A DNA stretch of 64,000 nt from an uncultured Flavobacteriales bacterium. GTDB taxonomy: Bacteria > Bacteroidota > Bacteroidia > Flavobacteriales_D > Sanyastnellaceae. Every line of letters begins with the position of its first letter. The first letter of the stretch is position 1. The notes under the pieces were generated by a model. It was not told where the DNA came from. It made no database searches and saw only the letters and a list, made by a program, of their open reading frames with translations. The stretch is from contig CASICO010000026.1 in assembly GCA_949373165.1 (NCBI GenBank), positions 23,966 through 87,965 of the forward strand. Direction: 5' to 3'. Position numbers and translations under genes: made by a program. This document shows, piece after piece, positions 18,881 to 28,894 of the stretch.

Positions 18881-19939
18881 TCAGGACGTGGCTGTTTTGA
18901 TGACCTCCTGAATCGGGGTGAACGCAAACTCAGGAAGCACGGCCTTCAACTTGGACGTGTCATACCCATGCTGCTTCCGTGTGTTGCGCGCCAAATCCTT
19001 GGTCAGCAATGGTGGCTTTCTCGTGACCAAGGCCAAAACAGAGGCCAGCCTCCAACCCACCTCCAACATCCAGCCAGCTAGCGGCTTTGTGGGCGCCTGA
19101 ACCCCCAAGCCTTCGGCAATCCACCCCATTAAATCTCGGTAGCTCACGTCTTCTCCAGACACCACGAACCGCTCTCCCAAAACGCCCTGTCTCCCAGCAT
19201 CTGCTTCCTTATCCAGAGCGGCACACACCGACAAAAGGTCGTCTGCCCCTACAAAGCCATTTCCGCCAATTGGGTGGTATTTGCGGCCTTGCGCCGCGCG
19301 TTGATACACCATTCCTGAACTCTCTTCATAACCCGATTGACCCAAAATGATGGTGGGATTGACCACAATCACATCCAACCCCTCTGCCATTCCACGCCAC
19401 ACTTCCATTTCTCCAGCGTGCTTGCTCAACCCGTAAGGAGATGCGCCCGCACCATCGGCCCAGTCTGCGCGTTCCGTGACCCGCTGTTGACCCTCCTCAT
19501 CCCCCACAGACCTTCCCAACGCCGCTACCGAAGAAACATGGAATAGGCGATGGACCCCCGCCGCCAACGCGGCATTCACCACATGGGCCGTCCCTCTCTC
19601 ATTGACCGCCTTTAGCATGGCCTCGTCTCCTGGCTTGAAGCTGACTCGGCCAGCTGCGTGAAACACACGATCACAACCTTCCATGGCCTCTTCCAAGTCC
19701 ATGGGACTCATCAAATCCGCCTCACGCCAGACCAAATTCGCCCATGATTCATCAAACCGGGACCCCAATCGGCCCCGAAGAAAATCTGCAGTTCGTGCCA
19801 AGTCACTGTCTTTTCGATGCAGGCCAACGGTGGGCCAATTGCGCTCCAGTCGCCAAGCCAAACGGTGCATTCCAACCAAGCCGGTGGCACCAGTGACCAA
19901 TTCTCGGGAAGGGCCGTGGCCCAAAATGTGTTCGGACAT
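18881..19939 (-). CDS. NAD-dependent epimerase/dehydratase family protein (extended SDR)
   Basis: 'LVTGATGLVGMHRLAWRL', 'YGLSKHAGE', 'VVNPTIILG'. Confidence 0.88.
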   Translation of the reverse strand: MSEHILGHGPSRELVTGATGLVGMHRLAWRLERNWPTVGLHRKDSDLARTADFLRGRLGSRFDESWANLVWREADLMSPMDLEEAMEGCDRVFHAAGRVSFKPGDEAMLKAVNERGTAHVVNAALAAGVHRLFHVSSVAALGRSVGDEEGQQRVTERADWADGAGASPYGLSKHAGEMEVWRGMAEGLDVIVVNPTIILGQSGYEESSGMVYQRAAQGRKYHPIGGNGFVGADDLLSVCAALDKEADAGRQGVLGERFVVSGEDVSYRDLMGWIAEGLGVQAPTKPLAGWMLEVGWRLASVLALVTRKPPLLTKDLARNTRKQHGYDTSKLKAVLPEFAFTPIQEVIKTATS

Positions 19940-21797
19940 TCACGCCGAAGGTAACTTCCCACATCGTTCTCTGCCCGTGAAAGCCTCTCCACATATCCGC
20001 AGAATCCTGCAACGCCTGCCGGACAGTCCTGGTGTCTACCAACATTATGACGCCGAGGGGAAACTGCTGTACATCGGAAAAGCCAAAAGCCTGAAGAAAC
20101 GCGTCGCGAGCTACTTCAATAAAAAAACCTACGAGAACGGGAAGACGAGATTGCTGGTCCAAAAAATCGCAGACATACAGTTCATCGTTGTTGAGACCGA
20201 AGTCGACGCGTTGCTTCTCGAAAACAACCTCATCAAAGAGCACCAACCTCGGTACAATATTGAGCTCAAGGACGACAAGACTTATCCGTCTATTGTGATC
20301 AGAAACGAGCGTTTTCCGCGGGTGCATACCCTCCGAAACGTAGTCAAAAACGGATCTGAGTACTTCGGACCATACGCCTCGGCCAAAACCATGCACGCCG
20401 TGCTCAACATGGCACGAAACCTGCATCCTGTTCGCACCTGCAAATACGACTTGAGTCAAAAGAACATTGATGCGGGGAAATTCCGGACATGTCTAGAATA
20501 CGATATGGGCAACTGCAAGGCCCCTTGTGTAGGCAAGCAATCCCTTGAAGATTACGATGCCGGCATCGAGGCCATCCGCGACATTCTCAGAGGCAACATT
20601 AAAACCCTGATTCAAACTGCGGATCAGGCCATGAGAGATGCCGCTTCGCAATTTGCCTTTGAAGACGCGGAGGCCCACAAGCGAAAAAAAATGGCCTTGG
20701 AAAAATTCCAGGCCAAGAGCACTGTCGTCAATCAGAGCATCCACAATGTGGAGGTCTATTCAGTGGTCAGCGACCCGTCAGCAGGCTACGTCAACTACAT
20801 GAAAATCATGGACGGCAGTATCGTTCATGGTCAGACCATTGAATTGCGAAAGCGCCTAGATGAGACGGACCAAGAATTGCTTGAGTATGGCATTCTTGAG
20901 TTTCGAAACCGAGCACAGCTGCACAGTCCGGACATTTTCACCAACATCGAAGTGCGGCCCATCATCGCGGGCATCAAATGGCACGTTCCATTGAGGGGCG
21001 ACAAAAAGCGGCTCATTGAATTGTCGGAGCGCAATGCCAAATACACCATGCTCGACCGCCGAAAACAGCAGGAGCAAGTGGATCCAGAAGCCGCTCAAAT
21101 GCGCATCATGGAGACCCTTAAAAAAGACCTCCACCTGAGCGACCTGCCTGTCCATATTGAATGCTTTGACAACTCCAACATTCAAGGAACCCATCCCGCT
21201 TCAGCCTGTGTGGTTTTCAAACGCGCCAAACCAGCCAAAACCGACTACCGCAAGTTCAACATTAAAACTGTCGAGGGGCCCGACGACTTTGCCTCTATGG
21301 CAGAGGTCGTTCGCCGCAGATACAAGCGCCTGGTCGACGAAGGCCAGTCTCTTCCGCAGCTCATCATCGTGGATGGAGGAAAGGGGCAATTGTCGAGCGC
21401 CGTGGGTGCACTTGAACAACTCAACTTGATGGGCAAAGTGGCCATCATTGGCATTGCCAAACGGCTCGAAGAACTGTATTTCCCCGGTGACAGCGTTCCG
21501 CTGCACTTGGACAAGCGTTCAGAATCACTCAAGCTGATCCAGCGCATGCGAGATGAGGCCCACAGGTTCTCTTTGGCGCATCACCGAAAGCGCCGCAGTG
21601 CCGCAGCGCTGCACAGTGCACTCGATGACATTGCTGGAATCGGACCCGCTACCCGTCAAAAGCTCATGGATGCGTTCGGAACCGTGGACAAGATCAAAAC
21701 GGCAAAGGAGAAAGCCCTGATCAAGGTCGTTTCCCTCAAAGTCGCCCAAGCCATCAAAAATTGGGCCGTCAACGACGGCCAAAAAGATGGCAGTTAA
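19926..21797 (+). CDS. uvrC: Excinuclease ABC subunit C
   Basis: GIY-YIG 'LPDSPGVYQHYDAEGKLLYIGKAKSLKKRV', 'HIECFDNSNIQGTHPAS', C-terminal HhH; start ATG 19926 or GTG 19977. Confidence 0.95.
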   Translation: MCSDIHAEGNFPHRSLPVKASPHIRRILQRLPDSPGVYQHYDAEGKLLYIGKAKSLKKRVASYFNKKTYENGKTRLLVQKIADIQFIVVETEVDALLLENNLIKEHQPRYNIELKDDKTYPSIVIRNERFPRVHTLRNVVKNGSEYFGPYASAKTMHAVLNMARNLHPVRTCKYDLSQKNIDAGKFRTCLEYDMGNCKAPCVGKQSLEDYDAGIEAIRDILRGNIKTLIQTADQAMRDAASQFAFEDAEAHKRKKMALEKFQAKSTVVNQSIHNVEVYSVVSDPSAGYVNYMKIMDGSIVHGQTIELRKRLDETDQELLEYGILEFRNRAQLHSPDIFTNIEVRPIIAGIKWHVPLRGDKKRLIELSERNAKYTMLDRRKQQEQVDPEAAQMRIMETLKKDLHLSDLPVHIECFDNSNIQGTHPASACVVFKRAKPAKTDYRKFNIKTVEGPDDFASMAEVVRRRYKRLVDEGQSLPQLIIVDGGKGQLSSAVGALEQLNLMGKVAIIGIAKRLEELYFPGDSVPLHLDKRSESLKLIQRMRDEAHRFSLAHHRKRRSAAALHSALDDIAGIGPATRQKLMDAFGTVDKIKTAKEKALIKVVSLKVAQAIKNWAVNDGQKDGS

Positions 21798-22913
21798 TGG
21801 GGACTCGAAAAAGCGGGGTTGGACAAAAACACCGGGTCCGTCAGTGTATGCAAAAACGCAATGAGGTCTGCTTGGTCCTCCTCCGTTAGCCCCAGTCCGT
21901 AATCAACATTGTACTGCATCATCGGGTCCAATGTGCTGCTTAGTTGCACGCCGTGATCATAGTGGTCCAGCACGTCTTCAATATTGGTAAAGCGCCCATC
22001 GTGCATGTATGGGGCGGATTCCATTACGTTTCGCAGAGAGGGCACTTTGAATTTACCCAAGTCCGCGTCGCTGCCGGACACCCCCCATCAAACCGATGTC
22101 CAGCATCTCCCCCTCCGCGTCCAAGCCATTGTTCCCAAATTGGTGGCTTGAAAAGTCCAGCCCACTGTGGCAATGCGCACAGTCTGCCCCCACTCAACTC
22201 GGGGTTAAATGGATCAAACTCGTCAAAGAACAATGCGCGACCTCTGTCTTCAGAAAGTGTCAAGCTCGCCTCTCCCAACAACCATTGATCATACCGACTT
22301 TGATTGGAAATCAAAGTCAACAAAAACTGCTCCAAAGCCTTGGCCATGCGCTCTTCTGTGACCTCTTCAGTGCCAAAAGCCCGCATAAATTGGGTCGCGG
22401 TACTTTGACATCGCTTCCAACTTTGCCATTGCCTCTTCCAGGGAAGCGTTCATTTCCAACTCGTCCTGGATGGGCTGAAGAACCTGATCACGCAAAGTGG
22501 GTGCCCCGCCCATCCCAAAAGAACCCATGCACATGGCTTCCATCATGATGAACGTGCCAAGCCAAATTGGACAAAATCATGCTGTGCCTTGTGCCCTCCT
22601 CCCCTGCGATGCCCGTGCTGAATACGGACACGTCTGAAAAATTTTGAGCCTGAGAGTGGCAATCTGCGCAAGCTTGGGTGTTGTCTCCCGAGAGTCTCTT
22701 TTCGTGAAACAGCATTCTGCCCAGAGCCACGCCCGATTCCGTTAAAGGGTTGTCCTCCGACAATACTGGATTGGGAAAATGTCCCTGTGCCAACACGTGG
22801 GGGGTAGAGTCTAACTCTGCAGAGTCAACGGGAGCTTCTGGGTTGCACCCGATCAAAAACAAAAAAGAAACAGACAACGCTGAAAAACCTCGCCGCATCA
22901 TCCCTGAACCCAA
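21794..22913 (-). pseudogene. MbnH/MauG-type di-heme cytochrome c peroxidase, disrupted by four apparent +1 frameshifts
   Basis: Three minus-strand ORF fragments (22488-22913, 22024-22386, 21794-22081) form one protein: lipobox LIGC, 'CADCH', 'FFWDGR', 'GKFKVPSLRNVMESAPYMHDGRF'; second heme motif CAHCH appears only after frame correction. Confidence 0.82.
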
Positions 22914-23862
22914 CGGCGCGTGGTTCGGCGACTCCCTGAGGAAATGGTCACCAAAAAAGCCCCGGACTGCACATGAATGAGCGCGTGCTGTTTGGTTCCA
23001 GAAGGAAGCAAAACAGATTGCAATGGACGGCCCAATATGTCCAGCAATATGACCTCCGCTGACTCGGTCAGTGGAGCGTCAAACCTCAGCAAGGCGCCGC
23101 CTTCTTTTGGCGCCAAGTCGAAATCAAATGACACCTCAACTTCGGAGGCAACAGAAGCCGCGCCAGGCAACCGAAAAACATCATCTGCCAAGTTGTTACA
23201 AACCAAAATCGCCTCCCCCGTTTTCTCCGTGGTTTATGAGGCCCCGATTCAACAGAAAGTTGACTGTAAAAACCCAAGATGTCTGCCTCGACATCCAACA
23301 CCAAGACGCCCGTTTTCAATGGTCGCCCAACACTTCCATTTGTCCCGGGAAATGATTGTCATCTCCAAGTGCATGAATCTCGTGGTTAACCAATCCATTC
23401 ACTCCCGCGCCTCCTTCAAGGGCAATGAAACGATAGCCCGCAGACCATCCCCAATGCATACTGGGAACTTGCGGAGCCAAGGGGTGCGCTTCTGGCCATG
23501 TTGCGGGGTCAGCATGGTTGTTTTCGGGGTCAATGCCCACAGAAAAACTTCAAGGACTCTACAGACTCAACCGCCGGGACCTCGCCCAAAGCGTGCAACT
23601 CATCTACGAAAGCATCGCCCAACACATACGCCCCTTGAATGGCGGTTTCCTGGCCACCATCGTGAACCAAGATGAATTTACTCAGGTAGTACTCAAGCCT
23701 ATCCACAACCACGGTTTCTCCCAAAGGGGTCACCACCGATGATTCACCTCCAAATTCAGCTTGACCTGCTTTGTGATCAATGCGCAACGCCACCGCAGTC
23801 TGAGCCAGACTTACGTTCATCGCGAGAACAAAACCAAAAAAGAAAAGAAAACGCATGGGCAT
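22898..23862 (-). pseudogene. MbnP-family copper-binding-like protein with T9SS type A sorting-like C-terminus, disrupted by about four to five frameshifts
   Basis: Fragments 23530-23862, 23316-23540, 23086-23319, 22898-23206 join as 'VDRLEYYLSKFILV..', 'GIDPENNHADPATWP...MHWGWSAGYRFIALEGG', 'LINHGENG', then a T9SS-like 'VILLDILGRPLQSV' tail. Confidence 0.75.
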
Positions 23863-23910
23863 GGGATAGATAGTAGAAGATACGAATTTCCAGAGGACTA
23901 GCTTTGTTGA

Positions 23911-24954
23911 ATGGACGCGGAACGCACAGAAATTGGCACTTTAGGAGAATTCGGACTCATTTCTGAAATCACAAAGGGGTTGGAGGTTAAGCGAGAGGAG
24001 ACCCTTCTCGGGATTGGAGATGACGCTGCCCTCTTAAAAATGAAGGAGGGATACCAAACGCTGGTGAGCACGGACCTCCTCTGCGAAGGCATTCACTTTG
24101 ACCTCACCTATAGCCCACTCAAACACCTGGGATATAAGGCTGTGGTGGTGAACCTCAGTGACATATGCGCCATGAACGGCGTTCCCACCCAAGTGGTGGT
24201 CGGACTCGCACTGTCAAACCGATTTAGTGTAGAGGCAGTCAAAGAACTTTACGGTGGCGTCCGCCTCGCTTGTGAGCGTTATGGCGTCGATCTTGTAGGG
24301 GGGGACACAACCAGCTCCAATTCTGGCCTGATGCTTTCGGTTACGGCACTGGGACAAGTCAAACCCGATCAAGTCACCCTGCGAAACGGCGCCACGGCTG
24401 GAGACCTTCTTGTGGTGAGCGGAGAATTGGGGGGTGCCTACATGGGGTTGCAAATCCTAGAGAGAGAAAAACTCGTCTTCAAAGAAGCCCCTGGTGCCCA
24501 ACCCGAATTGGATGGCCATGAAGAATTGCTTGAACGGCAACTCAAACCAGAGGCCCGCACCGACGTTGTTGAAGAGCTGGCCAAACTTGAGTTGCTGCCT
24601 ACGGCCATGATCGACATTTCAGATGGTTTGGCTTCAGAAGCCCTGCACATCGCTGCACAATCTGGCTGCGGGGTCCGTCTGTATGAGGAAAAAATCCCCA
24701 TGGCAGAGAAAATGTATGATGCCGCCCGGGACTTCAACCTCGATCCCACCATGTGCGCCTTAAGCGGTGGTGAAGACTATGAGTTGCTGTTTACCGTGCC
24801 ACAAGAACGCTTTGAGGACATTCGGAACCACCCCATGTTCTCCATTGTAGGTCACCTGACGGAAGATCAAGAAGACCGCGCGTTGATTACCCGAAACGGA
24901 ATGGAAACGGAGCTCAAAGCCCAAGGCTGGGACGGGCTGAGCGCTGACAGCTGA
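23911..24954 (+). CDS. thiL: Thiamine-phosphate kinase
   Basis: 'GIGDDAALLKMKEGYQTLVSTDLLCEGIHFDLTYSPLKHLGYKA', 'LVGGDTTSS', 'ALSGGEDYELLFTV'. Confidence 0.95.
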   Translation: MDAERTEIGTLGEFGLISEITKGLEVKREETLLGIGDDAALLKMKEGYQTLVSTDLLCEGIHFDLTYSPLKHLGYKAVVVNLSDICAMNGVPTQVVVGLALSNRFSVEAVKELYGGVRLACERYGVDLVGGDTTSSNSGLMLSVTALGQVKPDQVTLRNGATAGDLLVVSGELGGAYMGLQILEREKLVFKEAPGAQPELDGHEELLERQLKPEARTDVVEELAKLELLPTAMIDISDGLASEALHIAAQSGCGVRLYEEKIPMAEKMYDAARDFNLDPTMCALSGGEDYELLFTVPQERFEDIRNHPMFSIVGHLTEDQEDRALITRNGMETELKAQGWDGLSADS

Positions 24955-24990
24955 ACAGAATTGATGCGCGAGCGAACTTTGGCATTCGTT

Positions 24991-25025
24991 ATTTAGATTC
25001 TGTACAAATAGCGGCATTACCTTTG
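24991..25025 (+). promoter_or_regulatory. SUF operon promoter: imperfect 19-bp palindrome plus TACCTTTG -7 box
   Basis: ATTTAGATTCTGTACAAAT (24991-25009) next to TACCTTTG (25018-25025, matches TAnnTTTG). Confidence 0.5.
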
Positions 25026-25031
25026 CATCCT

Positions 25032-25049
25032 ATCCCCCGAAAGGGGGAT
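25032..25049 (+). promoter_or_regulatory. 5'-UTR hairpin of the SUF operon
   Basis: ATCCCCC-GAAA-GGGGGAT, perfect 7-bp stem with GAAA tetraloop, ending 17 nt before the ATG. Confidence 0.45.
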
Positions 25050-25066
25050 GTTTAGAGCCGAACTGC

Positions 25067-25393
25067 ATGATCACTGTCCACGAGAATGCCCGCGACCAAG
25101 TTCGCCACCTGATGTCCCAGGAAGGTTCCCCCGAAGGGAGCTTCGTCCGAGTGGGTGTCAAGGGTGGTGGCTGCAGCGGTCTGATGTATGAATTGACCTT
25201 CGACCACAAAGAGCTCGAAGGCGACCAACGGTTTGAAGACAATGGGGTTACGGTCGTTGTAGACCGCAAGAGTTTTCTCTACCTCGTTGGCACCGAATTG
25301 CAGTTCTCTGGAGGACTGAATGGCAAGGGATTTGTGTTTCACAATCCGAACGCCAACAGAACCTGTGGCTGCGGAGAGAGTTTCTCCATCTGA
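25067..25393 (+). CDS. Iron-sulfur cluster assembly accessory protein (IscA/SufA/HesB family)
   Basis: '[16 protein letters not shown]' and C-terminal 'CGCGESFSI'. Confidence 0.93.
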   Translation: MITVHENARDQVRHLMSQEGSPEGSFVRVGVKGGGCSGLMYELTFDHKELEGDQRFEDNGVTVVVDRKSFLYLVGTELQFSGGLNGKGFVFHNPNANRTCGCGESFSI

Positions 25394-25403
25394 ACCCCTT
25401 GCC

Positions 25404-26852
25404 ATGAGTGCTGCAGAAGACAATCCCCTGTTGGATGAATTCACCCGAAAGGAATACGAATTCGGATTCACCACGGACATTGAGGCGGACAAGGTCCCGC
25501 CCGGCTTAAATGAAGGCGTCATACGCCTCATTAGTGCCAAAAAAGAAGAGCCCCAATGGATGTTGGACTGGCGACTCAAGGCCTTTGAGGTCTGGAAAAC
25601 CATGGCCGAACCCGAATGGGCACACGTGGCATACAAAAAGCCAGATTACCAGGCCATCAGTTATTACTCTGCGCCCAAGTCCAAAGTTCCCCTCGGGTCA
25701 TTGGATGAGGTCGACCCCGAAATGCGTGCCACAATGGACAAGCTGGGGATCTCCATGGAAGAGCAGAAGCGCCTCTCAGGTGTGGCCGTAGACTTTGTCA
25801 TGGACAGCGTCTCGGTCGCCACTTCATTCAAGGACAAACTGGGAGAGCTTGGCATCATTTTTTGCTCCATGAGCGAAGCCATCAAGGAGCACCCAGAGCT
25901 CGTGAAAAAGCACTTGGGCACTGTGGTTCCCGTGAAAGACAACTTTTTCTCGGCACTGAACTCAGCGGTCTTCACCGATGGCTCCTTCTGCTACATTCCA
26001 AAAGGCACAAAATGCCCCATGGAACTGTCCACTTATTTCCGCATCAATGAAGCGGGAACAGGACAATTCGAGCGGACCCTATTGGTTGCAGATGAAGGCA
26101 GTTATGTGAGTTATCTCGAAGGGTGCACTGCACCTCAACGCGACGAAAACCAACTCCACGCCGCTGTGGTCGAGCTGGTCGCCATGGACGATGCCGAAAT
26201 CAAATACAGCACAGTCCAAAACTGGTATCCCGGTGACGCAGAAGGCAAGGGCGGAGTATTCAATTTTGTGACCAAACGTGGCATCTGTGAAACGCGCGCC
26301 AAAATCAGCTGGACCCAAGTAGAAACGGGATCGGCCGTGACTTGGAAATACCCCAGTTGCATCCTGAAAGGGGACGGAAGCGTCGGTGAGTTTTATTCTG
26401 TTGCGGTGACCAACAATGCCCAACAGGCCGATACCGGAACCAAAATGATTCACTTGGGGGCCAACACCCACTCGACCATCATTTCCAAAGGAATCTCAGC
26501 AGGAAAAAGCCAGAATTCCTACCGCGGTTTGGTTCAGATGGGGCCGCGCGCCAGAAATGCCCGGAACTTTTCTCAGTGTGACTCTCTGCTGATGACCGAC
26601 ACGAGCGGAGCGCACACTTTCCCTTACATCGAGTCCAAGCACCCCACCGCCCGAGTGGAACACGAGGCCACAACTTCAAGAATCGGCGAGGATCAAATTT
26701 TTTACTGCCTGCAACGCGGCCTCACAGAAGAGCAAGCCATTGGTTTGATTGTGAACGGCTACGCCAAAGAAGTGCTGAATAAGCTTCCCATGGAATTCGC
26801 TGTGGAAGCGCGCAAACTCCTGACCATCTCCCTTGAAGGAAGCGTCGGCTGA
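25404..26852 (+). CDS. sufB: Fe-S cluster assembly protein SufB
   Basis: '[27 protein letters not shown]', '[14 protein letters not shown]'. Confidence 0.97.
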   Translation: MSAAEDNPLLDEFTRKEYEFGFTTDIEADKVPPGLNEGVIRLISAKKEEPQWMLDWRLKAFEVWKTMAEPEWAHVAYKKPDYQAISYYSAPKSKVPLGSLDEVDPEMRATMDKLGISMEEQKRLSGVAVDFVMDSVSVATSFKDKLGELGIIFCSMSEAIKEHPELVKKHLGTVVPVKDNFFSALNSAVFTDGSFCYIPKGTKCPMELSTYFRINEAGTGQFERTLLVADEGSYVSYLEGCTAPQRDENQLHAAVVELVAMDDAEIKYSTVQNWYPGDAEGKGGVFNFVTKRGICETRAKISWTQVETGSAVTWKYPSCILKGDGSVGEFYSVAVTNNAQQADTGTKMIHLGANTHSTIISKGISAGKSQNSYRGLVQMGPRARNARNFSQCDSLLMTDTSGAHTFPYIESKHPTARVEHEATTSRIGEDQIFYCLQRGLTEEQAIGLIVNGYAKEVLNKLPMEFAVEARKLLTISLEGSVG

Positions 26853-26861
26853 CCCCATATT

Positions 26862-27620
26862 ATGCTCAAGATTAACAACCTCCACGCCCGCATCGGCGAC
26901 ACCCACATCCTCAAGGGCCTCACCTTGGAACTCGGTGCCGGCGAAGTCCATGCCATCATGGGCCCAAACGGGTCCGGAAAAAGCACGCTCGCCAGCATCA
27001 TTGCCGGCCGTGATGAGTACGAAGTCACGGAAGGGAGCATCACCTTTGACGGGGTGAATTTGCTCGAATTGGATGCAACAGAGCGCGCCGTTGCCGGGAT
27101 TTTTCTCGCCTTTCAATACCCTGTCGAGATTCCTGGCGTGTCCAACATCAACTTTTTGAGGACAGCCATCAACAGCATCCGAGAGCAAAGAGAGGAAACC
27201 CCTTTGTCCGGAAAAGACTTTTTGGCCAAGGTGAAGGCCTGCGCCCAGCTTGTAGAATTGGACGGAAAGCTCCGTGACCGCTCTGTCAATGAAGGGTTCA
27301 GTGGTGGGGAAAAAAAGCGAAACGAAATTTTCCAAATGGCGATGCTTGAGCCCAAGCTCGCCGTTTTGGACGAGACCGACAGCGGCCTCGACATTGACGC
27401 CCTGCGCATTGTGTCTCACGGCGTCAACACCATGCGCGACTCCAACCGCAGCTTTTTGGTGATCACACACTATCAGCGCCTCTTGGACCACATCGTTCCT
27501 GATTATGTGCACGTGCTCGCCGGAGGCCGCATCGTTCACAGCGGTGGAAAGGAGCTCGCCCTCGAGCTCGAAGAAAAAGGGTACGACTGGATCCTGGACG
27601 CTCAATCCGAACAAGCATGA
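26862..27620 (+). CDS. sufC: Fe-S cluster assembly ATPase SufC
   Basis: Walker A 'GPNGSGKSTLASIIAG', 'FSGGEKKRNEIFQMAMLEPKLAVLDETDSGLDIDAL'. Confidence 0.97.
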   Translation: MLKINNLHARIGDTHILKGLTLELGAGEVHAIMGPNGSGKSTLASIIAGRDEYEVTEGSITFDGVNLLELDATERAVAGIFLAFQYPVEIPGVSNINFLRTAINSIREQREETPLSGKDFLAKVKACAQLVELDGKLRDRSVNEGFSGGEKKRNEIFQMAMLEPKLAVLDETDSGLDIDALRIVSHGVNTMRDSNRSFLVITHYQRLLDHIVPDYVHVLAGGRIVHSGGKELALELEEKGYDWILDAQSEQA

Positions 27621-28894
27621 CCGAAACGACCATGGCTCCAGCCACATCCCTGGCGGAACGGGTCGTCAAAGCCGTGCAAACGGCAGGCGTATGCAATGTG
27701 GCAGCTCCGCGACAAGCTGCAGGCGCTGAAGCGCTCCATACGCTCGACTACCCCACCACACGCCATGAGCGATGGAAGTACACCCGAGTGGCCAAGCTTC
27801 GCAACTTGACCCCACAGGTTGCCCAAGGCGTGTCCGCATTGCCCCCTGTGCTTGAGGGCTTTGCTGCCGACCGGCTCACCTTCATTAATGGTCAGTTTCA
27901 AGGTGGCGACATCACAGATGCGAACGGCCTCTATGTTGGCCCCCTGTCAGGCGCATCGGACAACCACAACGACAAGCTAACCGCACTCAATCAAGACTGG
28001 TTTGCCGACAACGAGTGGTTCGCCGCCCTCCAAGCATCAGCGCCTCAAGACGGGGCCTGCATTTTGGTCCCCGAAGGGCGTCGCTTGGATCGCCCAATCT
28101 TGGTTCATCACCATGTAACCGGGGAAGCTACAGTGTCCCAACCCCAGCACTTGATTGTGATTGGCGCGCGTGCCCATGCTGAAGTCATCGTTTGGACAAC
28201 CTCTGACCATCAGGCCGAAGGCCTGATGAACGCAGGCCTTACCGCTGAAATCGGCGAGCACGGCAACCTGAGTTTAGAAGTCGTGCAGGACGAGCACGGA
28301 CAAACCCACCACATAGGCCACCACCAATTTCGCCAAGCCGCCTCTAGCGAGCTCACCGTGCGAACAGCAACGGCCCGAGCGCATTGGTTGAGAAACGACC
28401 TTCACATTGAACAGGGTGGTCAATTCGGCCGAAGCACCTTTCACGGTTGCTATCTGCCCAGTGGAAATGGTTTCGTAGACCATCACACAAGAATCGACCA
28501 CGCTGAGCCTGACGGCCACTCCGACGAACTGTACAAAGGCCTCGCCACAGATACAGCCACGGCGGTTTTCAATGGCAAAATCATGGTGCATCCCGATGCA
28601 CAACGCATCGAAGCCTACCAGCGCAATGCCAACCTGTTGCTCGGAGAACGGGCAGGCGTTTACTCCAAGCCAGAACTGGAGATATACGCTGACGACGTTC
28701 GTTGCAGCCACGGCTGCACCACCGGTCAATTTGATTCCGAGGCTCTTTTTTACTTGCAGTCAAGGGGGATGACCGAAACTGAGGCGCGCAATCTGCTCGT
28801 TCGCGCCTTTCTTTCCGAGGTGCTCGATGGTTTCCGTCCGGAAATTAAAAACCACGTCGAACAGGTCTACGCAGAGCGACTCGGCTGGAACTGA
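27617..28894 (+). CDS. sufD: Fe-S cluster assembly protein SufD
   Basis: 'RCSHGCTTGQFDSEALFYLQSRGMTETEARNLLVRAFLSEVLD'. Confidence 0.95.
   Translation: MTETTMAPATSLAERVVKAVQTAGVCNVAAPRQAAGAEALHTLDYPTTRHERWKYTRVAKLRNLTPQVAQGVSALPPVLEGFAADRLTFINGQFQGGDITDANGLYVGPLSGASDNHNDKLTALNQDWFADNEWFAALQASAPQDGACILVPEGRRLDRPILVHHHVTGEATVSQPQHLIVIGARAHAEVIVWTTSDHQAEGLMNAGLTAEIGEHGNLSLEVVQDEHGQTHHIGHHQFRQAASSELTVRTATARAHWLRNDLHIEQGGQFGRSTFHGCYLPSGNGFVDHHTRIDHAEPDGHSDELYKGLATDTATAVFNGKIMVHPDAQRIEAYQRNANLLLGERAGVYSKPELEIYADDVRCSHGCTTGQFDSEALFYLQSRGMTETEARNLLVRAFLSEVLDGFRPEIKNHVEQVYAERLGWN

Noticed and set aside
26676-27647. 323-aa minus-strand ORF over sufB/sufC
   Set aside because: Antisense to strongly conserved sufC; no recognisable domain.
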